This document shows positions 1 to 5,965 of a stretch of DNA of 6,134 nt, piece after piece. Below the pieces are notes generated by a model. That model worked only from the letters and a program-made list of their open reading frames with translations, was not told where the DNA came from and did no database searches. Numbering within the stretch: position 1 is the stretch's first letter; every line of letters starts with the position of its first letter. Source of the DNA: Cyanobium sp. M55B138. GTDB taxonomy: Bacteria; Cyanobacteriota; Cyanobacteriia; PCC-6307; Cyanobiaceae. Made by a program: the position numbers and the translations under genes. The stretch spans positions 1 through 6,134 of the forward strand of contig JAGYNF010000102.1 of assembly GCA_018400215.1 (NCBI GenBank), given 5' to 3'.

Positions 1-11
1 CCTCGGCTTCC

Positions 12-260
12 TCACCCACGATCGCCGGCCAGAAACAGGGCCCCGGCGTACACCACATGGTCCAACTCGTCCACCCACACCAATTCGGCCCGGGTGGTGA
101 TCATCTCGCCGATGTTGGGATGGTGCAGGTGGAGGCGGCCGATGAACGGTTTGGCTTCAACGTGGAAGTCAACCTGAATGCAGATGCCGATGGCGGGAAC
201 AATGTGCCTGGGTTCCCGGCGAGGAAGGTCCATCGAGGTGCTTCGCCCCAGCGCGGCCAT
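12..260 (-). CDS. Small hypothetical protein (82 aa), divergent from the channel gene
   Basis: I do not recognise this protein. It is a complete reading frame with ATG at 258-260 and TGA at 12-14. A purine-rich AAGAAGG lies 9 bases before the ATG, a good ribosome-binding site and the main reason to prefer this start over the internal Met10. The N-terminus is basic (residues 10-19, MDLPRREPRH). The rest alternates hydrophobic and polar residues as in a small beta-rich soluble domain, with a His-rich patch at residues 43-47 (LHLHH) and an acidic stretch VWVDELDH at 61-68. There is no membrane segment or signal peptide, and one Cys (residue 27). The plus-strand frame through the same bases reads less like a protein, which supports the minus strand. 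It points away from the rest of the window, so it is probably the first or only gene of a leftward unit. That it is real is likely; its function is unknown. Confidence 0.6.
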   Translation of the reverse strand: MAALGRSTSMDLPRREPRHIVPAIGICIQVDFHVEAKPFIGRLHLHHPNIGEMITTRAELVWVDELDHVVYAGALFLAGDRG

Positions 261-269
261 TGTGACGCA

Positions 270-276
270 CCTTCTT
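270..276 (-). promoter_or_regulatory. Ribosome-binding site of the small minus-strand gene
   Basis: On the minus strand this reads AAGAAGG, with 9 bases between it and the ATG at 260. It is one of the clearest Shine-Dalgarno-like sequences in the window and decides the start of the 82-aa gene. It also lies in the 36-bp gap just upstream of the proposed TTG start of the channel gene on the other strand. Confidence 0.55.
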
Positions 277-296
277 GTACCCAGCCGTTCGCTGCG

Positions 297-1883
297 TTGG
301 CCAGGTTCAACCGGCGGCTCGTGTTACTTGCGGCGTTGCTGCTGCAGATGCTGCTGGCGGCCGGCCCGGCCTGGGCGCAGGCGCAGCCGGCCTGGGTCAG
401 CCTGGATGGCCAGCGGGTGATGGAGATCCGAGTGGCCACGGGCGCCCAGTCGCCCGCCGATCTGGCCGGGCGGATCAGTGCTGAACTCAAGCGGCTGGCC
501 CAGGACCCCACCATGGCACCCGAGCAGCTGGTGGTGGAGCCCAATCCGCCCTATTGGATGGTCGCCCAGCGCCTGGCCGACGGCAGGACCGTTCCCCGCC
601 TGGCGGTGGATGAACGGGCCGCCAGCAGTTTTGGGCTCTCCCAGCAGCTGTTGGCCGAGCAGTACCGCGATCAGCTGCAGGCTGCCATCCGCCAATACCG
701 CAGCCGCTACAGCCTCCAGGCCTGGCTGCGCGGCACGGCCCTGGCCCTGTTGGTGCTGCTGGTCTACCTGGTGTGGCTGCGCTACCAGCAGCGGCTGCAC
801 CGGCGCCTGCGGCAGCGCCTGATCCGCCGCCCCCCGGGGCTGCGCATGGGCAGCTACGACCTGGTGGATCGAACCCAGCTGCGCGAGGGCCTGGTGCTGG
901 GCCTGGCGGTGCTGCACTGGGGCCTGATGCTGCTGGGCAGCTACCTGCTCATCCCCTTGCTGCTGGGCCTGTTCCCGCCCACCCAGGTGGTTGCCGCCGG
1001 GCTGCGTGGTCAGATTCTGGCCCTGGTCAATCTCACGGGCCGCAGCCTGCTGGAGGCCATCCCGGGGCTGCTCACGATGGCGCTGATCCTCACGGCCACG
1101 GTGCTGCTGGTGCGGGTGAGCAATGCCTGGTTCCGGGCCCTGGGCCAGGGCCGGGTGCGGCTGCCTGGCTTTTACCCGGAGTGGGCCAGCCCCACCAGCC
1201 GCATCGTGGCCCTGTTCTTGCTGGTGGTGGGGGTCGTGGTTGCCTTCCCCTACATCCCCGGCTCTGGCAACCGCACCTTCCAGGGGGCCGGTTTGTTTGT
1301 GGGGGTGTTGGCGGCCCTGGGCTCCAGTGCGGTGGCCACCAATGTGATCAGTGGGGTGATGTTGATCTACACCCGCTGTTTCCAGCAGGGGGATTGGGTG
1401 GAGATCAATGGTGTGCTGGGCTTCGTTCAGGACCGGGCCCTGCTGGTCACCCGCATCCAGACCCCCCGCCACGAGCTCGTGAGCATTCCCAATGCCACGG
1501 TGATCGGTGCTTCGATTCTCAATTACAGCTCCGGCCAGCGGGAACTGAACCAACCGGTCGAGCTGGCCGTGACCGTCACGATTGGCTATGACGTGCCTTG
1601 GCGCCAGGTGCACGCCTTGTTGAAGCGAGCCGCCGCCAGCGTCGCCGGCATCGGCGAGTTCCCCGAGCCATTTGTGCTGCAGACCGCGCTGAACGACTTC
1701 CACATCAGCTATGAGCTCACGGCCGCGGTGCAGGATGTGACCCGATACCGACAAACCCACTCGGATCTGTTGGCGGCCATTCAGGATGCCTTTGCCGAAG
1801 CCGGGTTGGAAATCCTCTCGCCGGCCTACACCGCCATGCGCAACGGCAATGGCAGCACGGTGCCCCGCATCCCCCAGCCATGA
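297..1883 (+). CDS. MscS-family mechanosensitive ion channel with signal peptide
   Basis: Inner-membrane channel of the MscS superfamily, expected to open under membrane tension and release osmolytes on hypo-osmotic shock. From TTG 297 it is 528 residues. Residues 1-28 form a textbook signal peptide: basic MARFNRR, a Leu/Ala core, and cleavage near AWA|QAQ. About 115 periplasmic residues follow, ending in a Gln/Arg-rich helix. Membrane segments lie near 146-161, 199-225, 255-273 and 303-319. The pore helix spans about 329-359, rich in Gly and Ala, preceded by FPYIPGS (317-323) and FQG (328-330). The cytoplasmic beta domain has GDWVEINGVLG (365-375), LLVTRIQT (382-389) and SIPNATV (396-402); a mixed alpha/beta C-terminal domain runs to about 510. 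The only Cys of the mature protein is 361, just after the pore helix. The frame stays open upstream to ATG 57, but that extension overlaps the minus-strand gene and would bury the signal peptide. GTG 321 would remove its basic end. No clear ribosome-binding site precedes TTG 297, so the start is inferred. The family call is very secure. Confidence 0.93.
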   Translation: MARFNRRLVLLAALLLQMLLAAGPAWAQAQPAWVSLDGQRVMEIRVATGAQSPADLAGRISAELKRLAQDPTMAPEQLVVEPNPPYWMVAQRLADGRTVPRLAVDERAASSFGLSQQLLAEQYRDQLQAAIRQYRSRYSLQAWLRGTALALLVLLVYLVWLRYQQRLHRRLRQRLIRRPPGLRMGSYDLVDRTQLREGLVLGLAVLHWGLMLLGSYLLIPLLLGLFPPTQVVAAGLRGQILALVNLTGRSLLEAIPGLLTMALILTATVLLVRVSNAWFRALGQGRVRLPGFYPEWASPTSRIVALFLLVVGVVVAFPYIPGSGNRTFQGAGLFVGVLAALGSSAVATNVISGVMLIYTRCFQQGDWVEINGVLGFVQDRALLVTRIQTPRHELVSIPNATVIGASILNYSSGQRELNQPVELAVTVTIGYDVPWRQVHALLKRAAASVAGIGEFPEPFVLQTALNDFHISYELTAAVQDVTRYRQTHSDLLAAIQDAFAEAGLEILSPAYTAMRNGNGSTVPRIPQP

Positions 1884-2413
1884 CAGCAAGCCCCCCTCTG
1901 GCGCCCCAGGTGCTGGTGATCGCCGCCAGCAACGGCCACAACCTGCGGCTGGCTGAGCGCTTTGCAGCGGAGGCCCGCCGGCGGGGCCAAAGCGCGGCCG
2001 TGCTCGATCTCACCACCCTGGCGCTGCCCCTGTTCAGCCCCCAGGCCCAGGCCGCCGACCATCCCGCCGCGGTGGCGGCGCTGAATGGGCAGCTGGGCGC
2101 CGCCCCCCGTTGGGTGATCTGTGCGCCGGAATACAACGGCTCGATTCCTCCGGTGCTCACCAGCGCCATCGCCTGGCTGTCGGTGCAGGGGGATGACTTC
2201 CGCGAGCTGTTCAACGGCCGGCCCATCGCCATCGCCACCCATTCCGGCGGCGGTGGCCACACGGTGTTGGCGGCCCTGCGCCTGCAGCTGGCCCACCTGG
2301 GCGCCGTGGTGGTGGGCCGCCAGTTGGTGAGCAATGCCAGCGCCCCCGCCAAGGACAGCAGCATCGAGGATTTGATCCTGCGCCTGATCAGGCTGCCTGC
2401 GCCATGCAGCTGA
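1880..2413 (+). CDS. NADPH-dependent FMN reductase-family flavoprotein
   Basis: Cytoplasmic flavodoxin-fold protein of the NADPH-dependent FMN reductase family (FMN reductases, quinone and azo/chromate reductases), 177 residues, usual for the family. The first beta strand and phosphate-binding loop are VLVIAASNGHNLRLAERF (11-28). It uses the S-N-G-x-N form rather than the more common GS-x-R-x-x-S. The family hallmark PEYNGSIPP lies at 83-91, followed by a helix that packs on the flavin. A Gly-rich loop HSGGGGH (121-127) follows strand PIAIAT. NAD(P)H-driven, probably two-electron reduction of a flavin, quinone or other acceptor is known for the family; the substrate here cannot be read from sequence. 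The ATG overlaps the channel's TGA as ATGA, so translation is probably coupled, which explains the lack of an own ribosome-binding site. The last codons overlap the pirin gene, and the C-terminal residues (RLPAPCS) may be an artefact of that overlap with little function. Confidence 0.9.
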   Translation: MTASPPLAPQVLVIAASNGHNLRLAERFAAEARRRGQSAAVLDLTTLALPLFSPQAQAADHPAAVAALNGQLGAAPRWVICAPEYNGSIPPVLTSAIAWLSVQGDDFRELFNGRPIAIATHSGGGGHTVLAALRLQLAHLGAVVVGRQLVSNASAPAKDSSIEDLILRLIRLPAPCS

Positions 2414-3129
2414 CCCCCGTCCCGGCCCTGGTGTTTCGCCCCGCCGCCGAGCGCTTCCACAGCCAGCTCGACTGGCTCGACAGCTGGCACAGCTTTTCTT
2501 TCGCCAGCCATCAAGACCCCGCCTGGATGGGTTTTGGGCCCCTGCGGGTGATCAACGACGACACCATCGCTGCCGGCCGGGGCTTTGGCATGCATCCCCA
2601 CCACGACGTGGAGATCGTGACGGTGATGGTGGAGGGCCAGCTCAACCACCGCGACTCCCTGGGCCACGCCGAGGTGCTGCGGGCCGGCGAGGTGCAGCGC
2701 ATGAGTGCCGGCACCGGCGTGGTGCACAGCGAGATCAACGCGGGCGAGCAGCCCTGCCGGCTGTTGCAGATCTGGATTGAACCCAGCAGCGCTGGCATCG
2801 CCCCGGCCTATGGCCAGAAACCCTTCGTGCTGGGGGCGGGCTGGACCCTGCTGCTCGATCCCGACCAGCGCGACGCCGCCATGGCGATCCACCGGCCGGT
2901 GCGGCTGTGGCGGGCCCAGCCCGCCGCCGGCCAGCAACTGCCGCTGGCCTTGGCGCCCGGCAGCCAGGGTTGGATTCAGCTGATCTGCGGTGGCGGCATG
3001 GTTTCAAGCGGGGCTGGGCCGGTGCGGGCGCTGCAGCGGGGCGACGGCCTCGGCTTTGCGGCCGGGGCCCTGGCGGGCTTTGAAGCCGGGCCCGATGGCG
3101 CCGATCTGTTGGTGTTTGAGCTGCGTTGA
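2404..3129 (+). CDS. Pirin family protein (YhhW-type bicupin)
   Basis: Pirin-family protein of 241 residues, close in length and layout to E. coli YhhW. The N-terminal cupin (about 15-130) holds the metal site. GFGMHPHHDVEIVT (60-73) supplies His64 and His66; GTGVVHSE (103-110) supplies His108 and Glu110. All four ligands of the pirin iron site are therefore present. The motifs WHSFSFASH (28-36) and LRVINDD (47-53) are also typical. The C-terminal cupin (about 140-241) lacks such ligands, as usual in pirins. YhhW and human pirin show quercetin 2,3-dioxygenase activity in vitro; the physiological substrate is generally unknown, and other pirins act as redox-responsive regulators. It is cytoplasmic, with no signal peptide. 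The ATG lies inside the end of the flavin reductase gene (10-base overlap, different frame), so the two are likely translated as a coupled pair. Only a weak AGG about 11 bases upstream could serve as ribosome-binding site. The family call is secure; the reaction is not. Confidence 0.93.
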   Translation: MQLTPVPALVFRPAAERFHSQLDWLDSWHSFSFASHQDPAWMGFGPLRVINDDTIAAGRGFGMHPHHDVEIVTVMVEGQLNHRDSLGHAEVLRAGEVQRMSAGTGVVHSEINAGEQPCRLLQIWIEPSSAGIAPAYGQKPFVLGAGWTLLLDPDQRDAAMAIHRPVRLWRAQPAAGQQLPLALAPGSQGWIQLICGGGMVSSGAGPVRALQRGDGLGFAAGALAGFEAGPDGADLLVFELR

Positions 3130-3163
3130 ATGCTTGTGTGGATGGCAGTAGCTCAGGGAACCC

Positions 3164-3616
3164 ATGGCTGATTTCCCCGCTGGGACGAATCCCACGATCA
3201 CCCCATCGCCGCCCCAGCTGGCGATGCTGCAGCCCCCCCGCGGCTACCTCACCCTGGCCTGGCTGGGTTTGGTGGCCAATGCCCTGGTATTGCCGCTGAT
3301 GTTGGCTGTGATCCTGCTGGAGCCCACCTGGCAGACCGCCCACATCGCCGTGGGGGCCGGGGCCGTGCTGCCCACAGCGGCGGTGGGGATCGTGGCCTGC
3401 ATTGCCCTGCTCAAGTGGCGGGCCTGGGGGCAGATCCTGGCGATCGTGGCCCTCTCGATGGGCCTGGCGGTGGGACTGCCCTACGGCATCGTGCGATTGG
3501 TGCTGCTCACGGAGGGCCGTGGCGTGACGGCCGTGGTGTCTGGGCTGCTCTGGGCGGCCACCACGGCGGCACTGGTCTACTGGTGCCGCCCGTGTATCCG
3601 CCGCTACCTGATCTGA
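3164..3616 (+). CDS. Hypothetical four-helix integral membrane protein
   Basis: I do not recognise this protein of 150 residues. After a Pro/Thr-rich polar N-terminus (1-27) come four hydrophobic segments at about 29-52, 61-83, 88-114 and 121-140. The short loops include EPTWQT (53-58), the basic KWRAWGQ (84-90) and LTEGRG (115-120), and the protein ends in a basic RPCIRRYLI tail. The positive charge in the second loop and tail suggests that both termini and that loop face the cytoplasm. There is no signal peptide, catalytic motif or known transporter signature. The start at 3164 has CAGGGA 4 bases upstream, and Met21 is a possible alternative start. It follows the pirin gene by 34 bp on the same strand with no obvious terminator, so it may be the last gene of that operon. 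It lies upstream of the glnN promoter region, but nothing ties it to nitrogen metabolism. That it is a real gene is likely from the coherent membrane pattern. Confidence 0.75.
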   Translation: MADFPAGTNPTITPSPPQLAMLQPPRGYLTLAWLGLVANALVLPLMLAVILLEPTWQTAHIAVGAGAVLPTAAVGIVACIALLKWRAWGQILAIVALSMGLAVGLPYGIVRLVLLTEGRGVTAVVSGLLWAATTAALVYWCRPCIRRYLI

Positions 3617-3639
3617 GGGGTGGCCGTCGGGGTTCTTTT

Positions 3640-3653
3640 GTAGCAACCGATAC
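3640..3653 (+). promoter_or_regulatory. NtcA-binding site upstream of glnN
   Basis: The sequence GTAGCAACCGATAC is an exact match to the NtcA consensus GTA-N8-TAC. It lies in the 90-bp gap before glnN, 53 bases upstream of the ATG. NtcA is the CRP-family nitrogen regulator of cyanobacteria, activated by 2-oxoglutarate, and glnN is a known NtcA target in other cyanobacteria. The site sits where the -35 element would be, as expected for direct (class II) activation, and no good -35 hexamer is seen. This predicts induction under nitrogen limitation. Binding itself is inferred from sequence only. Confidence 0.8.
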
Positions 3654-3675
3654 CAGGAATGGCTTGGCCGACGTC

Positions 3676-3681
3676 TTGGAT
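3676..3681 (+). promoter_or_regulatory. Candidate -10 element of the glnN promoter
   Basis: TTGGAT begins after exactly 22 bases from the end of the NtcA box, the usual spacing in NtcA-activated promoters (consensus TA-N3-T). It matches at T1, A5 and T6 but lacks the A at position 2, so it is weak on its own and would depend on the activator. Transcription would then start near 3688-3690, leaving a leader of under 20 bases before the glnN ATG. Confidence 0.45.
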
Positions 3682-3706
3682 GCGTGCCTAGACCCGTGAC
3701 CAAACC

Positions 3707-5878
3707 ATGCCCAGCCCCCAGCGCTTCGCTGCCCTTCAGCAGATCCAGCGGCGCCGTGCTGTGGCCACCGTTGCGGCGGCCCCCTTTGAGGAGATCTGGG
3801 CCTGTGACGTGTTCACCCTCGACAAGATGAAGGAGGCCCTGCCCGGCCGGGTGTTCAAGTCGGTGCAGCGCACGATCCAGACCGGCGGCAAGCTCGATCT
3901 CTCGGTGGCCAACCGGGTGGCCGAGGCGATGCGGGCCTGGGCGACAGGCCGCGGCGCCCACTACTACGCCCACGTCTTCTACCCGCTCACCAATTCCACC
4001 GCAGAAAAACACGATGGCTTCATCTCCCCCAAGGCTGATGGCCGGGTGATCTCCGAATTCACCGGCAAGCTGCTGGTGCAGGGCGAACCCGATGGCTCCT
4101 CTTTCCCCAACGGTGGCATCCGTTCCACCTTTGAGGCCCGCGGTTACACCGCCTGGGACATCACCAGCCCGGCCTACCTGATGGAGACGGCCAATGGCGT
4201 CACCCTCTGCATTCCCACGGTGTTCGTGTCCTGGACCGGGGAGGCCCTCGACAAGAAGACGCCCCTGCTGCGCTCGATCGCGGCGATGAATCGCCAGGCC
4301 CAACGGCTGCTGCGGCTGCTGGGGTCAGACGCGGTGGCGCCGGTGAATTCCACCTGTGGTGCCGAACAGGAGTACTTCCTGGTGGATTCGGCCTTCATCG
4401 CCCTGCGGCCCGACCTGCAATTGGCTGGCCGCACCCTGTTCGGCCGGCCGTCGCCGAAGGGGCAGCAGTTCGACGACCACTACTTCGGTGCGATCCCGGA
4501 GCGGGTGCAGGTGTTCATGCAGGACGTGGAGCGCCAGCTCTACAAGCTCGGGGTGCCGGCCAAGACCCGCCACAACGAGGTGGCTCCAGGCCAGTTTGAG
4601 ATCGCCCCGTTCTTCGAGGCGGCCAACGTGGCCACCGACCACCAGCAGCTCACGATGACGGTGCTGCGCAACACCGCCAAGAAGCATGGCTTCACCTGCC
4701 TGCTGCATGAGAAGCCCTTTGCCGGCATCAATGGCAGCGGCAAGCACGTGAACTGGTCGATCGGCAATGCCAGCCACGGCAACCTGCTCGATCCCGGCAC
4801 CACCCCCCACGACAATCTGCAGTTTCTGCTGTTTTGCGCCGCGGTGATCCGGGGGGTGCATGCCTTCGGTCCGCTGCTGCGCTCGGTGGTCGCCACGGCG
4901 GGCAACGACCACCGCCTCGGCGCCAACGAGGCCCCTCCGGCGATCATCTCGCTGTATCTGGGCAGCCAGCTCGAGGACGTGTTCAACCAGATCCGCGAGG
5001 GTCGCCCCCAGGGATCGACCAGCGGCGGTGTGATGCAGTTGGGTGTCGACAGCCTGCCGGAGTTCGCCAAGGACCCGGGCGATCGCAACCGCACCTCCCC
5101 CTTCGCCTTCACTGGCAATCGCTTTGAGTTCCGTGCCGTGGGCTCCAACCAGTCGGTGGCGGGTCCGCTGGTGGCCCTCAACACGATTCTGGCCGACTCC
5201 CTGGAGTGGATAGCCAGCCAGCTGGAGTCGCAGCTGGCCGCTGGCGCCCGCCTGGGAGATGGGGCCTTTGTGGTGCTGCAGCAGGTGATGCGCGACCACG
5301 GCGCCGTGGTGTTCGGCGGGGATGGCTACTCCCAGGAGTGGCACCGCCAGGCGGTGGAGGAGCGCGGCCTGGAGAACCTGCGCACCAGTGCCGATGCCCT
5401 GCCGGTGCTGCAGCGCCAGGAGGTGCGCGAGCTGTTCAGCCGCCATGGCGTGCTGAGCCCGGTGGAGCTGGAGAGCCGCTTTGCGGTCTACGGCGAGCAG
5501 TATGTGCTGGCCATCGAGGTGGAGGCGCGCCTGGCGCTGCAGATGGCCCGCACCCAGGTGTATCCGGCGGCGGTGCGCTACCTCTCCGAGCTGGGCCAGG
5601 CCCTGCAAGAGCAGCAGGCCATGGGTCTGCAGCCCAGGCTGGCGGTGCGCAACCAGCTGGCGGTGTTGCTCAGCCAGCTCAACGACGGCTGCGATGCCCT
5701 GGAGCAGGCCCTGGCCGAGCCGCCCCACGACGGCACCGAAGCCCATCTGCACCACTGTGCCGACACCCTGCTGCCGCTGATGCTCCAGCTGCGGGACGCG
5801 GTGGATGGGCTCGAAGCCCTGGTGGACGACGCCATCTGGCCCCTGCCCACCTTCGCCGAGATGCTGTTTGCGCGCTGA
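3707..5878 (+). CDS. glnN: Type III glutamine synthetase (GSIII)
   Basis: ATP-dependent ligation of ammonia to glutamate, giving glutamine; a cytoplasmic oligomeric enzyme that feeds the GS/GOGAT cycle. At 723 residues it has the usual GSIII length, much longer than GlnA (about 470). The GSIII-specific N-terminal region runs to about 210, with [18 protein letters not shown] (62-79), [13 protein letters not shown] (118-130) and [10 protein letters not shown] (142-151). Catalytic-core motifs are in order: [11 protein letters not shown] (217-227, metal-binding glutamates), [14 protein letters not shown] (288-301), [10 protein letters not shown] (342-351, glutamate and metal site), NEAPPAIIS (407-415) and [19 protein letters not shown] (462-480). 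The C-terminal third (about 500-723) is largely helical, including [20 protein letters not shown] (591-610), as in other GSIII. No frameshift or missing motif is seen. The ATG has no clear Shine-Dalgarno sequence; it is chosen because the protein aligns in length with known GlnN and lies just behind the NtcA promoter. The gene appears monocistronic or first in its unit. In cyanobacteria GlnN usually acts beside GlnA and rises under nitrogen starvation. Confidence 0.97.
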   Translation: MPSPQRFAALQQIQRRRAVATVAAAPFEEIWACDVFTLDKMKEALPGRVFKSVQRTIQTGGKLDLSVANRVAEAMRAWATGRGAHYYAHVFYPLTNSTAEKHDGFISPKADGRVISEFTGKLLVQGEPDGSSFPNGGIRSTFEARGYTAWDITSPAYLMETANGVTLCIPTVFVSWTGEALDKKTPLLRSIAAMNRQAQRLLRLLGSDAVAPVNSTCGAEQEYFLVDSAFIALRPDLQLAGRTLFGRPSPKGQQFDDHYFGAIPERVQVFMQDVERQLYKLGVPAKTRHNEVAPGQFEIAPFFEAANVATDHQQLTMTVLRNTAKKHGFTCLLHEKPFAGINGSGKHVNWSIGNASHGNLLDPGTTPHDNLQFLLFCAAVIRGVHAFGPLLRSVVATAGNDHRLGANEAPPAIISLYLGSQLEDVFNQIREGRPQGSTSGGVMQLGVDSLPEFAKDPGDRNRTSPFAFTGNRFEFRAVGSNQSVAGPLVALNTILADSLEWIASQLESQLAAGARLGDGAFVVLQQVMRDHGAVVFGGDGYSQEWHRQAVEERGLENLRTSADALPVLQRQEVRELFSRHGVLSPVELESRFAVYGEQYVLAIEVEARLALQMARTQVYPAAVRYLSELGQALQEQQAMGLQPRLAVRNQLAVLLSQLNDGCDALEQALAEPPHDGTEAHLHHCADTLLPLMLQLRDAVDGLEALVDDAIWPLPTFAEMLFAR
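5079..5086. repeat. HIP1 octamer (GCGATCGC) inside glnN
   Basis: A single perfect GCGATCGC palindrome lies in the glnN coding sequence, with near matches at 3444-3451 (GCGATCGT) and around 4275 (TCGATCGC). HIP1 is over-represented in many cyanobacterial genomes. One copy in 6 kb of GC-rich DNA is not above chance in any clear way, so it is only weak support for the host assignment. Confidence 0.5.
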
Positions 5879-5895
5879 CCGCCCGATGCGGGAGG
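5879..5895 (+). other. Tight hairpin directly after the glnN stop codon
   Basis: CCGCCCG-ATG-CGGGAGG begins one base after the TGA. Four G-C pairs (CCCG/CGGG) close a 3-base loop; a G/A mismatch and two more C-G pairs extend the stem. It is not followed by a T run, so it is not an intrinsic terminator by itself. It could protect the 3' end of the glnN message. In DNA this rich in G+C, a short stem of this kind can also occur by chance. Confidence 0.4.
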
Positions 5896-5905
5896 ATGTG
5901 GCGAA

Positions 5906-5928
5906 TGTGACAGTCAGGATCTGTCACA
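5906..5928. repeat. Perfect 8-bp inverted repeat TGTGACAG-N7-CTGTCACA
   Basis: The two 8-base arms (5906-5913 and 5921-5928) are exact reverse complements around a 7-base centre. The outer TGTGA and TCACA are the half-sites of CRP-type regulators, but 13 bases separate them instead of 6, so a normal CRP/SyCRP1 site is unlikely. It could be an operator for another dimeric regulator of the gene starting at 5966, with half-site centres about 15 bp apart, or an RNA hairpin. Its right arm overlaps the next hairpin by four bases. Confidence 0.6.
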
Positions 5929-5952
5929 CCCACGATGATGGGAGTGTTGTTT
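5925..5952 (+). terminator. Candidate terminator hairpin after glnN
   Basis: CACACCCA (5925-5932) can pair with TGGGAGTG (5939-5946) around the loop CGATGA. This gives seven pairs with one A/A mismatch, followed at once by TTGTTT (5947-5952). The layout is that of an intrinsic terminator for glnN, though the stem is modest and the T run is interrupted. The hairpin uses CACA (5925-5928), also part of the preceding inverted repeat, so the two structures exclude each other. It ends only 13 bases before the next ATG. Confidence 0.4.
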
Positions 5953-5965
5953 AGCGGCTTGAGCA

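Noticed and set aside
773..1591. A 272-aa plus-strand frame inside the channel gene
   Set aside because: Its composition is dominated by Gly, Pro and Ala, and it lies wholly inside the MscS coding sequence in another frame.
324..1889. A 521-aa open frame on the minus strand opposite the channel gene
   Set aside because: It is antisense to a clearly coding gene, is very rich in Gln, His and Gly, and shows no domain. Such long shadow frames are common where third codon positions are G or C.
3145..3162. GCAGTAGCTCAGGGAACC looked like the 5' end and D-arm of a tRNA
   Set aside because: No anticodon stem, T-arm or acceptor 3' end can be formed downstream; the following bases are the start of the membrane protein gene.
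2735..4303. A 522-aa minus-strand frame spanning the pirin, membrane protein and glnN genes
   Set aside because: It crosses three recognised plus-strand genes and the NtcA promoter, has Arg/Pro/Gly-rich low-complexity composition and no family features.
4325..5755. A 476-aa minus-strand frame opposite glnN
   Set aside because: It is the shadow of GSIII codons, rich in His, Gln and Leu, with no ribosome-binding site or domain.
5206..5910. A 234-aa plus-strand frame over the 3' end of glnN
   Set aside because: It is an alternate frame of the GSIII C-terminus with Gly/Arg/Ala-rich low-complexity sequence.
5906..5928. A standard CRP/SyCRP1 site
   Set aside because: The half sites are exact but separated by 13 bases, whereas CRP sites need 6; it is kept only as an unexplained palindrome.
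5907..5939. A sigma70 promoter with -35 GTGACA and -10 GATGAT for the gene at 5966
   Set aside because: The spacing is 21 bases, too long, and the better-spaced hexamer CACGAT matches at only three positions.
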